This document shows positions 1 through 6,548 of a DNA stretch of 7,990 bases, piece by piece (the first letter of the stretch is position 1; each line of letters begins with the position of its first letter). The stretch is from Chloroflexota bacterium (GTDB lineage Bacteria; Chloroflexota; Dehalococcoidia; Dehalococcoidales; RBG-16-60-22): NCBI GenBank assembly GCA_025358235.1, contig JANYKH010000198.1, positions 1-7,990 on the forward strand, written 5' to 3'. The position numbers were made by a program, and so were the translations under genes. The notes under the pieces are model-generated. The model saw only the letters and a list, made by a program, of their open reading frames with translations. It did no database searches and was not told the DNA's origin.

Positions 1-320
1 TGGTGGTTACCTGCCAGGATGAACGGTCACAGCTGCAGAATCGGCTCAAGGCTGAAGCGGTTTTGCGTACGAGACTGCTGGATATCAAGCAAACCGAAGC
101 CGGCGCTCAGATAACACAGGAACGACGCGCCCAGGTGGGCAGTGCTGACCGGTCTGAAAAAATCCGTACCTATAATTTCCCCCAGGACCGCCTCACCGAC
201 CACCGCTACAGTATGACTTTTCATAACCTGCCCAAGATCATGGATGGGCAGATCGATGATATCGTCAATGCGCTGGTGGCCGCCGATGAAACTCAGCGAC
301 TGGAAGCCAAATTGGCATGA
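1..320 (+). CDS. prfA: Peptide chain release factor 1, C-terminal part (5' end outside the window)
   Basis: This is the last third of release factor 1, the class I factor that reads UAA and UAG stop codons in the ribosome and triggers peptide release. The first complete codon is at 3-5, a GTG that is an internal valine, not a start. The visible residues begin VVTCQDERSQLQNR, the conserved segment just after the GGQ loop, followed by the signature GSADRSEKIRTYNFPQDRLTDHR-like stretch (about residues 46-69 of the visible part) shared by RF1 and RF2. The GGQ tripeptide itself lies upstream of the window. RF1 is preferred over RF2 because of the wording of this C-terminal block and the prmC neighbour, which is the usual prfA-prmC arrangement. 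Its stop codon overlaps the start of prmC as ATGA, so translation is probably coupled. Confidence 0.93.
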   Translation, partial: VVTCQDERSQLQNRLKAEAVLRTRLLDIKQTEAGAQITQERRAQVGSADRSEKIRTYNFPQDRLTDHRYSMTFHNLPKIMDGQIDDIVNALVAADETQRLEAKLA

Positions 321-1141
321 ACCTGCGGGCCGCCCAGGCTCACGCCCGGCGGTTTCTCACCAGCCATGGTGTGGATGATGCCGCACTGGAAGCCGAAATA
401 TTACTGCGGCATACCCTTGGTTTTAACCGCGCCCGCCTTTTCACTGAATTCGAACGTGAACTATCTCCCGGCGAGGCTGGTATTTACCAGTCCTTGCTCT
501 TAAGGCGAGTTTCAGGGGAGCCCACCGCTTATATTACCGCCCACCGTGAATTTTACGGCTTGGATTTTTACGTCGATAAAAATGTTTTGATCCCCCGCCC
601 AGAAACGGAACTCCTCCTGGAAAAAACCATTGAGATAGCCCGTGAATATAAATCTCCGGCTATTGCGGACATTGGGACGGGTTCCGGAGCTCTGGCTGTC
701 TGCCTGGCCTTCAACCTGCCCGGAGCCAGGATTCATGCCGTCGATATTTCTCCAAAGGCTCTGGCGGTTGCGGCGAAAAACGCACAAAAGCACGGGGTTG
801 CCGGACGCATCAATTTTATTGAGTCAGACCTTCTGAAGGCTTTGCCCGGGTATGTCGATATTATCGCCGCCAATCTGCCCTATGTGAATACCGCGGACTG
901 CGCCGGAACCCCGGAGCCGTTGACTGCTCTGGACGGTGGCGCAGATGGGACGGATATTATCCGCCGTTTATGTGTGCAGGCCAAAGATAAGTTAAGGGCG
1001 GGTGGGGCGTTGTTGTTGGAGATTGGGGCGGGGCAAGACAATATCTTGAAGGAGTTTTTGACGGATATTTTTCCCGCGGCTCAGATAAGTATTTACAACG
1101 ATTTGGGCGGAATAAACCGGGTTTTGGTGGTGAAGATATAA
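317..1141 (+). CDS. prmC: Peptide chain release factor N5-glutamine methyltransferase
   Basis: A 274-residue protein of normal family length. It uses S-adenosylmethionine to methylate the glutamine of the GGQ motif in RF1 and RF2 in the cytoplasm, which speeds up termination. The N-terminal helical domain that binds release factor covers about residues 1-80. It is followed by IPRPETE at 92-98, typical of this family, the SAM-binding loop DIGTGSG at 118-124, and the acidic AVDIS strand end at 141-145. The catalytic motif is NLPY at 186-189 instead of the usual NPPY. The later block EPLTALDGGADG (200-211) is also characteristic. The ATG start overlaps the prfA stop by four bases, which fixes the start and points to a prfA-prmC operon in which the modifying enzyme is made with its substrate. 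The older name hemK reflects a discarded heme function. Confidence 0.93.
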   Translation: MNLRAAQAHARRFLTSHGVDDAALEAEILLRHTLGFNRARLFTEFERELSPGEAGIYQSLLLRRVSGEPTAYITAHREFYGLDFYVDKNVLIPRPETELLLEKTIEIAREYKSPAIADIGTGSGALAVCLAFNLPGARIHAVDISPKALAVAAKNAQKHGVAGRINFIESDLLKALPGYVDIIAANLPYVNTADCAGTPEPLTALDGGADGTDIIRRLCVQAKDKLRAGGALLLEIGAGQDNILKEFLTDIFPAAQISIYNDLGGINRVLVVKI

Positions 1142-1161
1142 AAACCCTTATAAAACCTGAA

Positions 1162-1190
1162 TTGAACCCCTTAATGATAGGTGATAAAAT
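1162..1190 (+). promoter_or_regulatory. Probable sigma-70 type promoter of etfBA
   Basis: A -35 box TTGAAC (1162-1167, 4 of 6 to consensus) is separated by 17 bases from a -10 box TAAAAT (1185-1190, 5 of 6). A TGA just before the -10 box gives an extended -10 element. Transcription would begin near 1197 and leave a leader of about 125 bases before etfB. It lies directly after the prmC stop, so etfBA need not depend on read-through from prfA-prmC. The call is from pattern only. Confidence 0.5.
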
Positions 1191-1211
1191 ATTAAGATTA
1201 TTGCGCATTAC

Positions 1212-1224
1212 CCGCGCAGCGCGG
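1212..1224. repeat. GC-rich inverted repeat in the etfB leader
   Basis: CCGCGC and GCGCGG are exact inverted copies around a single central A, in otherwise AT-rich sequence. The repeat lies about 15-27 bases downstream of the inferred etfBA transcription start. It could be an operator or an RNA hairpin. It has no T run after it, so it does not look like a terminator. Confidence 0.45.
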
Positions 1225-1322
1225 TAGTGAAACATCGCGTTTTAGTATTAAATAACCCGAATTATAGAATATAAGGCTACGTCGAACCAATAGCCGGTAT
1301 TTAATAATAGGAGGACAGACAC

Positions 1323-2120
1323 ATGAACCTGATAGTCTGCGTCAAGCAGGTAATTGACCCCGAGGCCCCGCCCGCCAGCTTTAAGATTGACCCCGCCACC
1401 AACAAGGCCACAGTGCAGGGCGCGGCCCCGGTTATTGATCCTTACGGCGAATATGCCGTGGAAGCCTCACTCAAAATCAAGGAAGCCAAGGGGGGCAAAG
1501 TTACCGCCGTTTGCCTGGGCACTGCCCTCCAGCGCGAGGTTGTGAAGAAGCCCCTGTCTATGGGCGCGGATGACCTGGTCCTGCTGGAAGATGAAGCCTA
1601 TGTCAACGGCGATACCTGGTCTACCGCCAGCGCCCTCGCGGCCGCCATTAAAAAGATCGGCGCATATGACATCATCCTTACGGGGCGCGAAGCCTCCGAT
1701 ACTAACGCCGGGCAAGTAGGCCCCGCCATCGCTGAAATCCTCGGTATCCCCTGCGCCACGATCGTCAAGAAGATAGAAATCCTCGATGGCAAAGCTCGCG
1801 TGGAGCGGATGGTCGCCGATGGTTATGAAGTAATCGAAATCCCCCTCCCCTGCGTCCTCACCATCACCAACGAACTTGGCGAGCCCCGCTACCCCACCAT
1901 CAAAGGCATTATGATGGCGAAGCGGAAAGAGCCTATTGTCTGGAAGCCCGCCGATCTCGGTGTGGATGCCGCCAAACTGGGCGCGTCCGGCAGCCGGGCC
2001 AAGATGGCCAAGTTGTTCCAGCCGGTCAAAGAAGGCAAATGTGAAATCATCGGCGGCGATACGCCGGAAGAAGCAGCGGCTAAACTGGCCATGAGGCTCC
2101 GCGAAGCCAAGGTACTATAA
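1323..2120 (+). CDS. etfB: Electron transfer flavoprotein, beta subunit
   Basis: A 265-residue protein matching the usual length of EtfB. With EtfA it forms a soluble cytoplasmic heterodimer that carries electrons between flavin dehydrogenases (for example acyl-CoA dehydrogenases) and a quinone reductase or other acceptor. The N-terminus MNLIVCVKQVIDP is typical. The nucleotide-binding loop reads EASDTNAGQVGP at 123-134, which places AMP in classical ETFs or a second FAD in bifurcating ones. The beta-subunit signature NELGEPRYPTIKGIMMAKRK spans 183-202. The start is supported by a strong AGGAGG (1309-1314) eight bases before the ATG. The gene is followed after 13 bases by etfA, so the two are cotranscribed. 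No partner dehydrogenase or FixC/FixX-type gene is next to them, so electron donor and acceptor cannot be named, and I cannot decide between classical and bifurcating types. Confidence 0.93.
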   Translation: MNLIVCVKQVIDPEAPPASFKIDPATNKATVQGAAPVIDPYGEYAVEASLKIKEAKGGKVTAVCLGTALQREVVKKPLSMGADDLVLLEDEAYVNGDTWSTASALAAAIKKIGAYDIILTGREASDTNAGQVGPAIAEILGIPCATIVKKIEILDGKARVERMVADGYEVIEIPLPCVLTITNELGEPRYPTIKGIMMAKRKEPIVWKPADLGVDAAKLGASGSRAKMAKLFQPVKEGKCEIIGGDTPEEAAAKLAMRLREAKVL

Positions 2121-2133
2121 GGAGAATTAAGCG

Positions 2134-3132
2134 ATGGCTGATAATATGGGCGTACTCGTTTTTTGTGAAGTTACCAATGGTAAACTGGCCGGCAGCGCCG
2201 CGGAAGGACTCGGCATCGGCAAACAGTTAGCCGCCAGCCTCGGTCAGGAACTTAACGCCGTCCTCATCGGCAGCGGTGTCAACGCCAACGCGGACATGGT
2301 TGCCAGTCTGGGTGCCGCCAAAGTGTATGTAGCCGATGACCCCATTCTGAAAGACTATCAGACTGATCCTTATATCCAGGTACTGCAGAAAGTGGCCGCC
2401 GAAATGAAACCCGCCATTCTCATCCTCGGGCAGTCATCCGTGGGCCGCGATCTTGCTCCCCGAATCGCTTTCCGGCTGGGCAGTTCCGCCACCCTGGATT
2501 GCATTGAACTGGCGATTGATCCCGCCGGTAAGAAACTCCTCATGACGAAACCGGTGTACGGCGGCAACGCCCGAGCGATTTTCACCTCGGTTACCATGCC
2601 GCAGGTAGTCACGATTCGCACCAAGGCTATGACCCCCGCCCAGCCCGACCCATCCAAAAAAGGACAGGTCATTAAAGTGGATGCCGGGCTTACCCCCGAT
2701 TCTGTTAAGGCCAAACTGGTTAATAAGGTTGCCCAGCAGGCCGAGGGCGTCAGACTTGAAGACGCCGCGGTTGTTGTGTGCGGCGGACGCGGCATTGGTG
2801 GCGCGGAAGGATTCAAACAACTTGATGAACTCGCCAAACTGCTGAAAGGCGCCACGGGCGCCAGCCGGCCTCCCTGCGATAACGGCTGGTTACCCCAGAC
2901 GCAGCAGATCGGTCTCACCGGCAAGATCGTCGCGCCGGAACTGTATATCGCAATCGCTTTGTCCGGTTCCAGCCAGCACATGTCAGGCTGCTCCGGCTCC
3001 AAGACGATTGTGGCCATCAACAAGGACCCGGAAGCCAACATTTTCCGGGAGGCGCGTTTTGGTGTGGTGGGTGATTGGAAGAAAATTCTGCCCGCCTTCA
3101 CTGCCAAGGTCAAGGAACTTTTGGCCGCATAA
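2134..3132 (+). CDS. etfA: Electron transfer flavoprotein, alpha subunit
   Basis: A 332-residue EtfA, the subunit that holds the redox-active FAD. The N-terminal domain (about 1-195) has the Rossmann-like fold shared with EtfB. The C-terminal FAD domain is clear: GGRGIGG at 217-223, GASR at 242-245, DNGWLP at 249-254, QIGLTGKIVAPELY at 258-271, SGSSQH at 277-282 and AINKDPEANIF at 294-304. Two positions differ from the commonest wording: QVGQTGK is here QIGLTGK, and SGAIQH is SGSSQH. Both variable positions contact or flank the flavin in known ETFs, so the flavin environment may be somewhat different (inference). A Shine-Dalgarno sequence overlaps the etfB stop (TAAGGAG, 2118-2124), which supports this start and coupling to etfB. 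A strong terminator follows directly. Confidence 0.94.
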   Translation: MADNMGVLVFCEVTNGKLAGSAAEGLGIGKQLAASLGQELNAVLIGSGVNANADMVASLGAAKVYVADDPILKDYQTDPYIQVLQKVAAEMKPAILILGQSSVGRDLAPRIAFRLGSSATLDCIELAIDPAGKKLLMTKPVYGGNARAIFTSVTMPQVVTIRTKAMTPAQPDPSKKGQVIKVDAGLTPDSVKAKLVNKVAQQAEGVRLEDAAVVVCGGRGIGGAEGFKQLDELAKLLKGATGASRPPCDNGWLPQTQQIGLTGKIVAPELYIAIALSGSSQHMSGCSGSKTIVAINKDPEANIFREARFGVVGDWKKILPAFTAKVKELLAA

Positions 3133-3150
3133 ACCTGTACAGCAAAAATG

Positions 3151-3182
3151 AAAAGGGGGGCTTTAAAGCCCCCCTTTTTTTA
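3151..3182 (+). terminator. Intrinsic terminator of etfBA
   Basis: A perfect palindrome with arms 3151-3164 and 3165-3178 contains six G-C pairs flanked by A-T pairs. It folds into a hairpin with a TTAA loop and ends in a run of T. The A run on the left side means it could also work on the opposite strand. It lies 18 bases after the etfA stop. Confidence 0.92.
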
Positions 3183-3264
3183 TTCCGGTAAATTAGAAGG
3201 ATTGGCCCGTGTGGAGCTCCAATAGTTCCTTAGGTCTATTTATATGCTGAATTTGCTTTGGATG

Positions 3265-3301
3265 GGCAAAACTTGCCAAAAAACAGCCAAACAAGGATAA
3301 T
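3265..3301 (+). promoter_or_regulatory. Promoter of the msrA gene, overlapped by an inverted repeat
   Basis: The -35 box TTGCCA (3273-3278) and -10 box GATAAT (3296-3301) each match consensus at five of six positions with an ideal 17-base spacer. Transcription should start near 3308, about 80 bases before the msrA start. The inverted repeat GGCAA-AAC-TTGCC (3265-3277) overlaps the -35 box, a place where a repressor or activator could bind. The remaining sequence between 3183 and 3388 shows no gene. Confidence 0.6.
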
Positions 3302-3388
3302 TATATAAGAGTTACCACATAGACCAACCTCTGTATCCCTCTGGACTTTCATAGTGGTTATCGGACTGGTGGTGGGGAGGTATTTTAC

Positions 3389-4165
3389 ATGTCATTCAAA
3401 CTTCTTCCTTCGTTTCTTCTCGGTGGACTTTCTTTTCTAGTCGGAGCTTCCGGCTGCGCCGGCCCGGCGAGTCCACGGCCTGAAAATGCAGCCTTGCCGG
3501 TCATCGACCTCGAGCCTCATACGTCCATCAGCACAGCCTCGTTCGCCCTTGGCTGATTCTGGGGCTCTGATTCCCAGTTTGGGAGCATTGATGGCGTTAT
3601 CAGCACGAGAGTGGGCTATGCCGGCGGTACCAGCGCCAATCCCACTTATTACAACATTGGGGATTACAGCGAGACTGTCCAGGTGGACTTTGATCCTTCT
3701 TTAGTCTCTTATGACCGTCTTCTGGACGCTTTTTGGAACAGCCATGATCCTACAGCAGACTCTTATTCCACACAGTACCGGTCCGCGATATTCTATGCGG
3801 ATGAAAAACAACACGAAGCCGCACTGGCGTCAAAAGCAAAATGGGAAGCGGAATTGGGCAGCCCAATACTGACGGCGATTGAGCCCGTTGGGACATTCTA
3901 CGTCGCGGAAGACTACCATCAGAAATATTATTTGCAGAGCAACTATACACTCAAAGCGGAATTAATTGCCGCTTATCCTGATTTCAAGGATTTTATGAAC
4001 TCCACCGCCTCCGCCCGGCTTAATGGTTACCTCGGCGGATTCGGGGACAAAGAAGTCCTCAAGACCCAGGTGGTTAAACTCGGATTATCAGAATCGGCGC
4101 AAAAAAAGTTGATTCAGGCGACGGAATACGGACTTAGCGCTGCTTGCCCGGTGCCGGTAAAATAA
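3389..4165 (+). CDS. msrA: Peptide methionine sulfoxide reductase A, selenocysteine-containing lipoprotein
   Basis: The enzyme reduces methionine-S-sulfoxide in damaged proteins. Reading 3389-4165 as one frame gives 258 residues with a single internal TGA at 3554-3556 (residue 56). That codon falls at the catalytic cysteine: ...FALG-U-FWG against family GCFWG. The downstream body is intact: VGYAGG (75-80), NPTY (84-87), SYDRLLDAFW (107-116), FYADEKQHEAA (135-145) and AEDYHQKYY (173-181). The start is set by GGGGAGG (3374-3380), eight bases before ATG. Residues 1-23 form a short signal peptide ending in a lipobox-like ASGC, so Cys23 would be lipidated and the enzyme anchored outside the membrane. 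The only other cysteine is Cys253 in the tail, a plausible resolving residue. Read-through requires selenocysteine insertion machinery elsewhere in the genome. The alternative is a pseudogene with a nonsense mutation in exactly that codon, which I consider less likely. A conventional start at 3611 would lose the active site. Confidence 0.85.
3557..3587 (+). promoter_or_regulatory. Candidate bacterial SECIS hairpin after the in-frame TGA
   Basis: Directly after the TGA, 3571-3575 (TTCCC) pairs with 3581-3585 (GGGAG) around the loop AGTTT at 3576-3580. The stem extends through 3568-3569 with 3586-3587 across a bulged A3570. The apical loop begins 19 bases after the TGA and has a G among its first two bases. 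Both features fit the known bacterial SECIS pattern that SelB recognises. The stem is short and a competing hairpin (3559-3563 with 3573-3577) exists, so this is a candidate. Confidence 0.55.
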
Positions 4166-4193
4166 ATCCAGCCAGCTTCATTTCTGACAAACG

Positions 4194-4222
4194 AAAGGGG
4201 GGCGTTTATCGCTCCCCTTTTT
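4194..4222. terminator. Intrinsic terminator between msrA and the convergent ABC operon
   Basis: The left arm 4194-4203 pairs with the right arm 4211-4220 (one G-T pair) around a short loop, and a run of five T follows. It lies 28 bases after the msrA stop. The A run on the left side would give T residues on the minus strand, so it may also stop transcription of the ABC operon, which ends at 4244. Confidence 0.85.
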
Positions 4223-4243
4223 CATTCGCTATCAAAGTTTCGG

Positions 4244-4975
4244 TTAATTTTTAGCTGAACTCAGGATGTTGGTTTTGTTAACGCCCTTGACCTGGCACTC
4301 GAGAGTCACATCTTCCAAAGCGCCATTTTCCATTCGCAGCGCCTTAGTGGCGTAAGGGATGAGGTCCAAACTATGAGTCACCATCACAATGGTGATGCCC
4401 TCAGCCTGAATGCTGCGGAACAACTCCATCATTTCGTCTTCAGTGCGGGCGTCCAGATCGCTGGTGGGTTCATCAGCCAGTAGAATAGAGGGGTTGTTAA
4501 TCAGCGCTCTGGCGATAACTACTCTCTTCTGCTCACCCGCGGAAAGTTGCCGCGGAAAAGAGCCGAGCCTGTCCCCCAAGCCGAGTTTTTCCAGCATTTT
4601 CACGGCGCGATCCCGGACGTTGACCTTGGTCTCTTTGGCTCCGAAGAGCGAGGGCACCATAACGTTCTGAACCGAGTTCAGCGACGGCAAAAGGCTGGGG
4701 AACTGGAAAACGAAGCCTATTTTCTTATTGCGAAAAGCGGACATCTCGTTGTCCGTCATATTCCAAATATTAACGCCATCAATGAGCACTTCCCCGCTAG
4801 TTGGTTTAATTAATCCTGCGGCCAGATTGAGCCAGGTGGTTTTGCCTGATCCGGAGCGGCCGATGATCACCACAAGATCTCCCCGATTAACTTCCAGGGT
4901 TACTCCTTTTACGGGAGTGATTGTGGACTGGTTGTCCAGGTTATATTCCTTGGTCACATTTTTAAATGAGATCAT
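4244..4975 (-). CDS. ABC transporter ATP-binding protein, LolD/MacB type
   Basis: A 243-residue nucleotide-binding subunit with every catalytic motif: Walker A GRSGSGKT at 39-46, Q-loop glutamine 91 in FQFPSLLPSLN, signature LSAGEQ at 144-149, Walker B ILLADEP at 164-170, D-loop SDLD at 172-175 and switch histidine 201. The wording, especially FQFPSLLPSLNSVQNVMVP and LSAGEQKRVVIARAL, is that of the LolD/MacB/FtsE-like group, which works with FtsX-type permeases and not with classical importers. It would hydrolyse ATP at the inner face of the membrane as a dimer. The start lies five bases after the stop of the permease gene. A GAGGGA in the end of that gene serves as ribosome binding site, so the two are one operon. 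The last 20 residues are a tail outside the conserved domain. The substrate cannot be read from this subunit. Confidence 0.92.
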   Translation of the reverse strand: MISFKNVTKEYNLDNQSTITPVKGVTLEVNRGDLVVIIGRSGSGKTTWLNLAAGLIKPTSGEVLIDGVNIWNMTDNEMSAFRNKKIGFVFQFPSLLPSLNSVQNVMVPSLFGAKETKVNVRDRAVKMLEKLGLGDRLGSFPRQLSAGEQKRVVIARALINNPSILLADEPTSDLDARTEDEMMELFRSIQAEGITIVMVTHSLDLIPYATKALRMENGALEDVTLECQVKGVNKTNILSSAKN

Positions 4976-4980
4976 GATTG

Positions 4981-6174
4981 CTATTCCCTCATAGCCAGGG
5001 CAGGTTCCTGACGGCTGATTTTCAGCGCCGGCATGAAAGTCGCTAGCGCCATTGTAAAAATAGATAACGCGATCCCGGCGGCTGCCAGAAGCAGGAATGA
5101 AGAAAATGAGGGAAACAGGAACGGCATTCTTAGCGAACCAGCCAGATAGTCTTTAAGGAGGTAAACTAACACCGATGAAAAGGTGATGCCTATCAGGCTG
5201 GCCCCGATAGCCAGGAGTCCTGCCTCGGTTAAAAAGGCCTTCAGCACAAAGAATCGGGTGGACCCGAGGGCCCGGAGTACGGCCATTTCCCGGCGGCGTT
5301 CATTGGCAGCCATGGAGAACACCAGCCCGATCAGGATAATTGATAGAATCCACCCGAATCCCAGCAAAGTTACGAAGCCCCACATCAGCCCCAGCATTTG
5401 TTCCCGGAATTTGCCAAAGAGATTGGGGCTTTCAATAGGAGTGACCCCTGATATGTCCATCAACATTCTCAGGCTCACCTTGTGGGCATCGGCTCCTGGC
5501 GCCACTTTTACCATGATTGATGATATTTCATTCTTGGGTATTTCCAGGGGAGATTCAGCAGTAGTTAGCGATGATTTGGCAATGGCCAGGGCGGTATCAA
5601 CCGACATGAAAAGCGTCTGATCGATGCCGGTACCGGTAGATTCCAGGTTACCCCTCAGTATCAGAGGAGCGCCGTATAACTTGATGTCATTTTCACCGGG
5701 CGGGACAAATATATAGCTGCCCCCTATCACTTCCCCGGTCTTTAGCCCCTTCGGCACATTTTTATCCAGCCACGGAGAGATTGAGAAATCCGTCGCCGGA
5801 TCATAGACGACTACGAACATTTCAGAGACAGCGCAACAGGCAGCGCCATATAGAGATTTCAGATAAATTTGTGGCGAAACTGCTGCCACTCCGGGTATTT
5901 TAGCCACCTTTGCCAGATAATCAGTAGACATCCATACGGTGGTTGGTTTACCCATCAGCAGGGCGCTCTCAACCTTTTGCTCTGCCCCGTCAGGTACCAC
6001 GAGGATGTCCGCCCCCAGCCTCTCCAACCCTTTGTTGAGGCTGTTTTGTGCCCCCTGGGTTACCAGAGTGGTGCAGACAAAGAAACTGGCAATTCCCAGA
6101 ACGCAGAAAAATATGGTTAAGCTTCTGGAAGCGTTACCCGCGATATTTCTGATGGCAAGCTCTAATGTACTCAT
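4981..6174 (-). CDS. ABC transporter permease, FtsX/MacB-like
   Basis: A 397-residue membrane protein with the four-helix layout of the FtsX/MacB (type VII) family. One helix lies near the N-terminus (about 20-40), then an extracytoplasmic domain (about 45-260), then three helices (about 263-289, 309-340 and 356-383). The cytoplasmic coupling segment NERRREMAVLRALGSTRFFVL (from 291) and the end SRQEPALAMRE are hallmarks. ATG at 6174 is chosen over the in-frame GTG at 6177 because GAGGGG sits five bases before the ATG but only two before the GTG. A Cys-Cys pair (113-114) lies in the outer domain. Such permeases move lipoproteins or peptides, or pass mechanical force, instead of forming an import channel. 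From memory, similar Cys-Cys permeases accompany Ftr1/P19-type iron loci, but no such gene is visible here, so the substrate is unknown. Confidence 0.9.
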   Translation of the reverse strand: MSTLELAIRNIAGNASRSLTIFFCVLGIASFFVCTTLVTQGAQNSLNKGLERLGADILVVPDGAEQKVESALLMGKPTTVWMSTDYLAKVAKIPGVAAVSPQIYLKSLYGAACCAVSEMFVVVYDPATDFSISPWLDKNVPKGLKTGEVIGGSYIFVPPGENDIKLYGAPLILRGNLESTGTGIDQTLFMSVDTALAIAKSSLTTAESPLEIPKNEISSIMVKVAPGADAHKVSLRMLMDISGVTPIESPNLFGKFREQMLGLMWGFVTLLGFGWILSIILIGLVFSMAANERRREMAVLRALGSTRFFVLKAFLTEAGLLAIGASLIGITFSSVLVYLLKDYLAGSLRMPFLFPSFSSFLLLAAAGIALSIFTMALATFMPALKISRQEPALAMRE

Positions 6175-6302
6175 CACTACCCCTCTATCCTAACCGGCGG
6201 CCCGATTGCGCCTTTGTAGTGCTACTATTCGCATAGCCCCAACGTTGAAAAGAACCTGTTCACCGTTCGTTTTATTTTAATGGGTCAATATTATTCCCGA
6301 AA

Positions 6303-6314
6303 TACGTATACGTA
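6303..6314. promoter_or_regulatory. 12-base perfect palindrome, possible operator
   Basis: TACGTATACGTA reads the same on both strands. It lies about 130 bases upstream of the permease start. It could bind a dimeric regulator, but nothing else supports that function. Confidence 0.3.
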
Positions 6315-6425
6315 CTTAGTTTACCTTATGCCTGAAAAATACCAAAATATTACTCTATATTTTTATTATAATAAGGGGATTGTCTGTTCCGTAAAGAGAG
6401 TGCCAAATAAAGCCTCCGGTTTCTT

Positions 6426-6548
6426 ATGAGTTCTAGATTACAGCGAAAAGGGCAACTTATAAACCGGGAATTCAATAAACGGACACTTCATAATTTGGAA
6501 TTAGAGGAAGATTCGGTAATTCTTGATCTCGCCATAGGCTTAGATTAG
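6426..6548 (+). CDS. Possible small protein of 40 residues, unrecognised
   Basis: An ATG-initiated frame encodes a hydrophilic 40-residue peptide beginning MSSRLQRKGQLINREF and ending in a short hydrophobic stretch, DLAIGLD. No Shine-Dalgarno sequence precedes it, it matches no family I know, and it has no signal peptide or membrane segment. It is in the same reading frame as the recombinase downstream but is separated from it by stop codons at 6546 and 6564. It may be chance. Confidence 0.15.
   Translation: MSSRLQRKGQLINREFNKRTLHNLELEEDSVILDLAIGLD

Noticed and set aside
2370..3113. Long minus-strand frame of 247 codons inside etfA
   Set aside because: It lies wholly antisense to a well-conserved gene, has no family resemblance and is explained by the GC-rich codon use of etfA.
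3559..3577. Hairpin CTGGG/CCCAG as the SECIS element
   Set aside because: Its loop starts only 7 bases after the TGA, too close for a bacterial SECIS; the overlapping hairpin with loop AGTTT fits the spacing rule better.
3611..4165. MsrA as a 184-residue protein starting at the GTG at 3611
   Set aside because: That codon is the valine of the conserved VGYAGG. Starting there removes the active-site residue and leaves a good ribosome binding site, signal peptide and 74 coherent codons unexplained.
3389..4165. msrA as a nonsense pseudogene
   Set aside because: No other stop or frameshift occurs in 258 codons, the stop coincides with the catalytic position, and a SECIS-like hairpin follows. It remains the main alternative until selenocysteine genes are sought.
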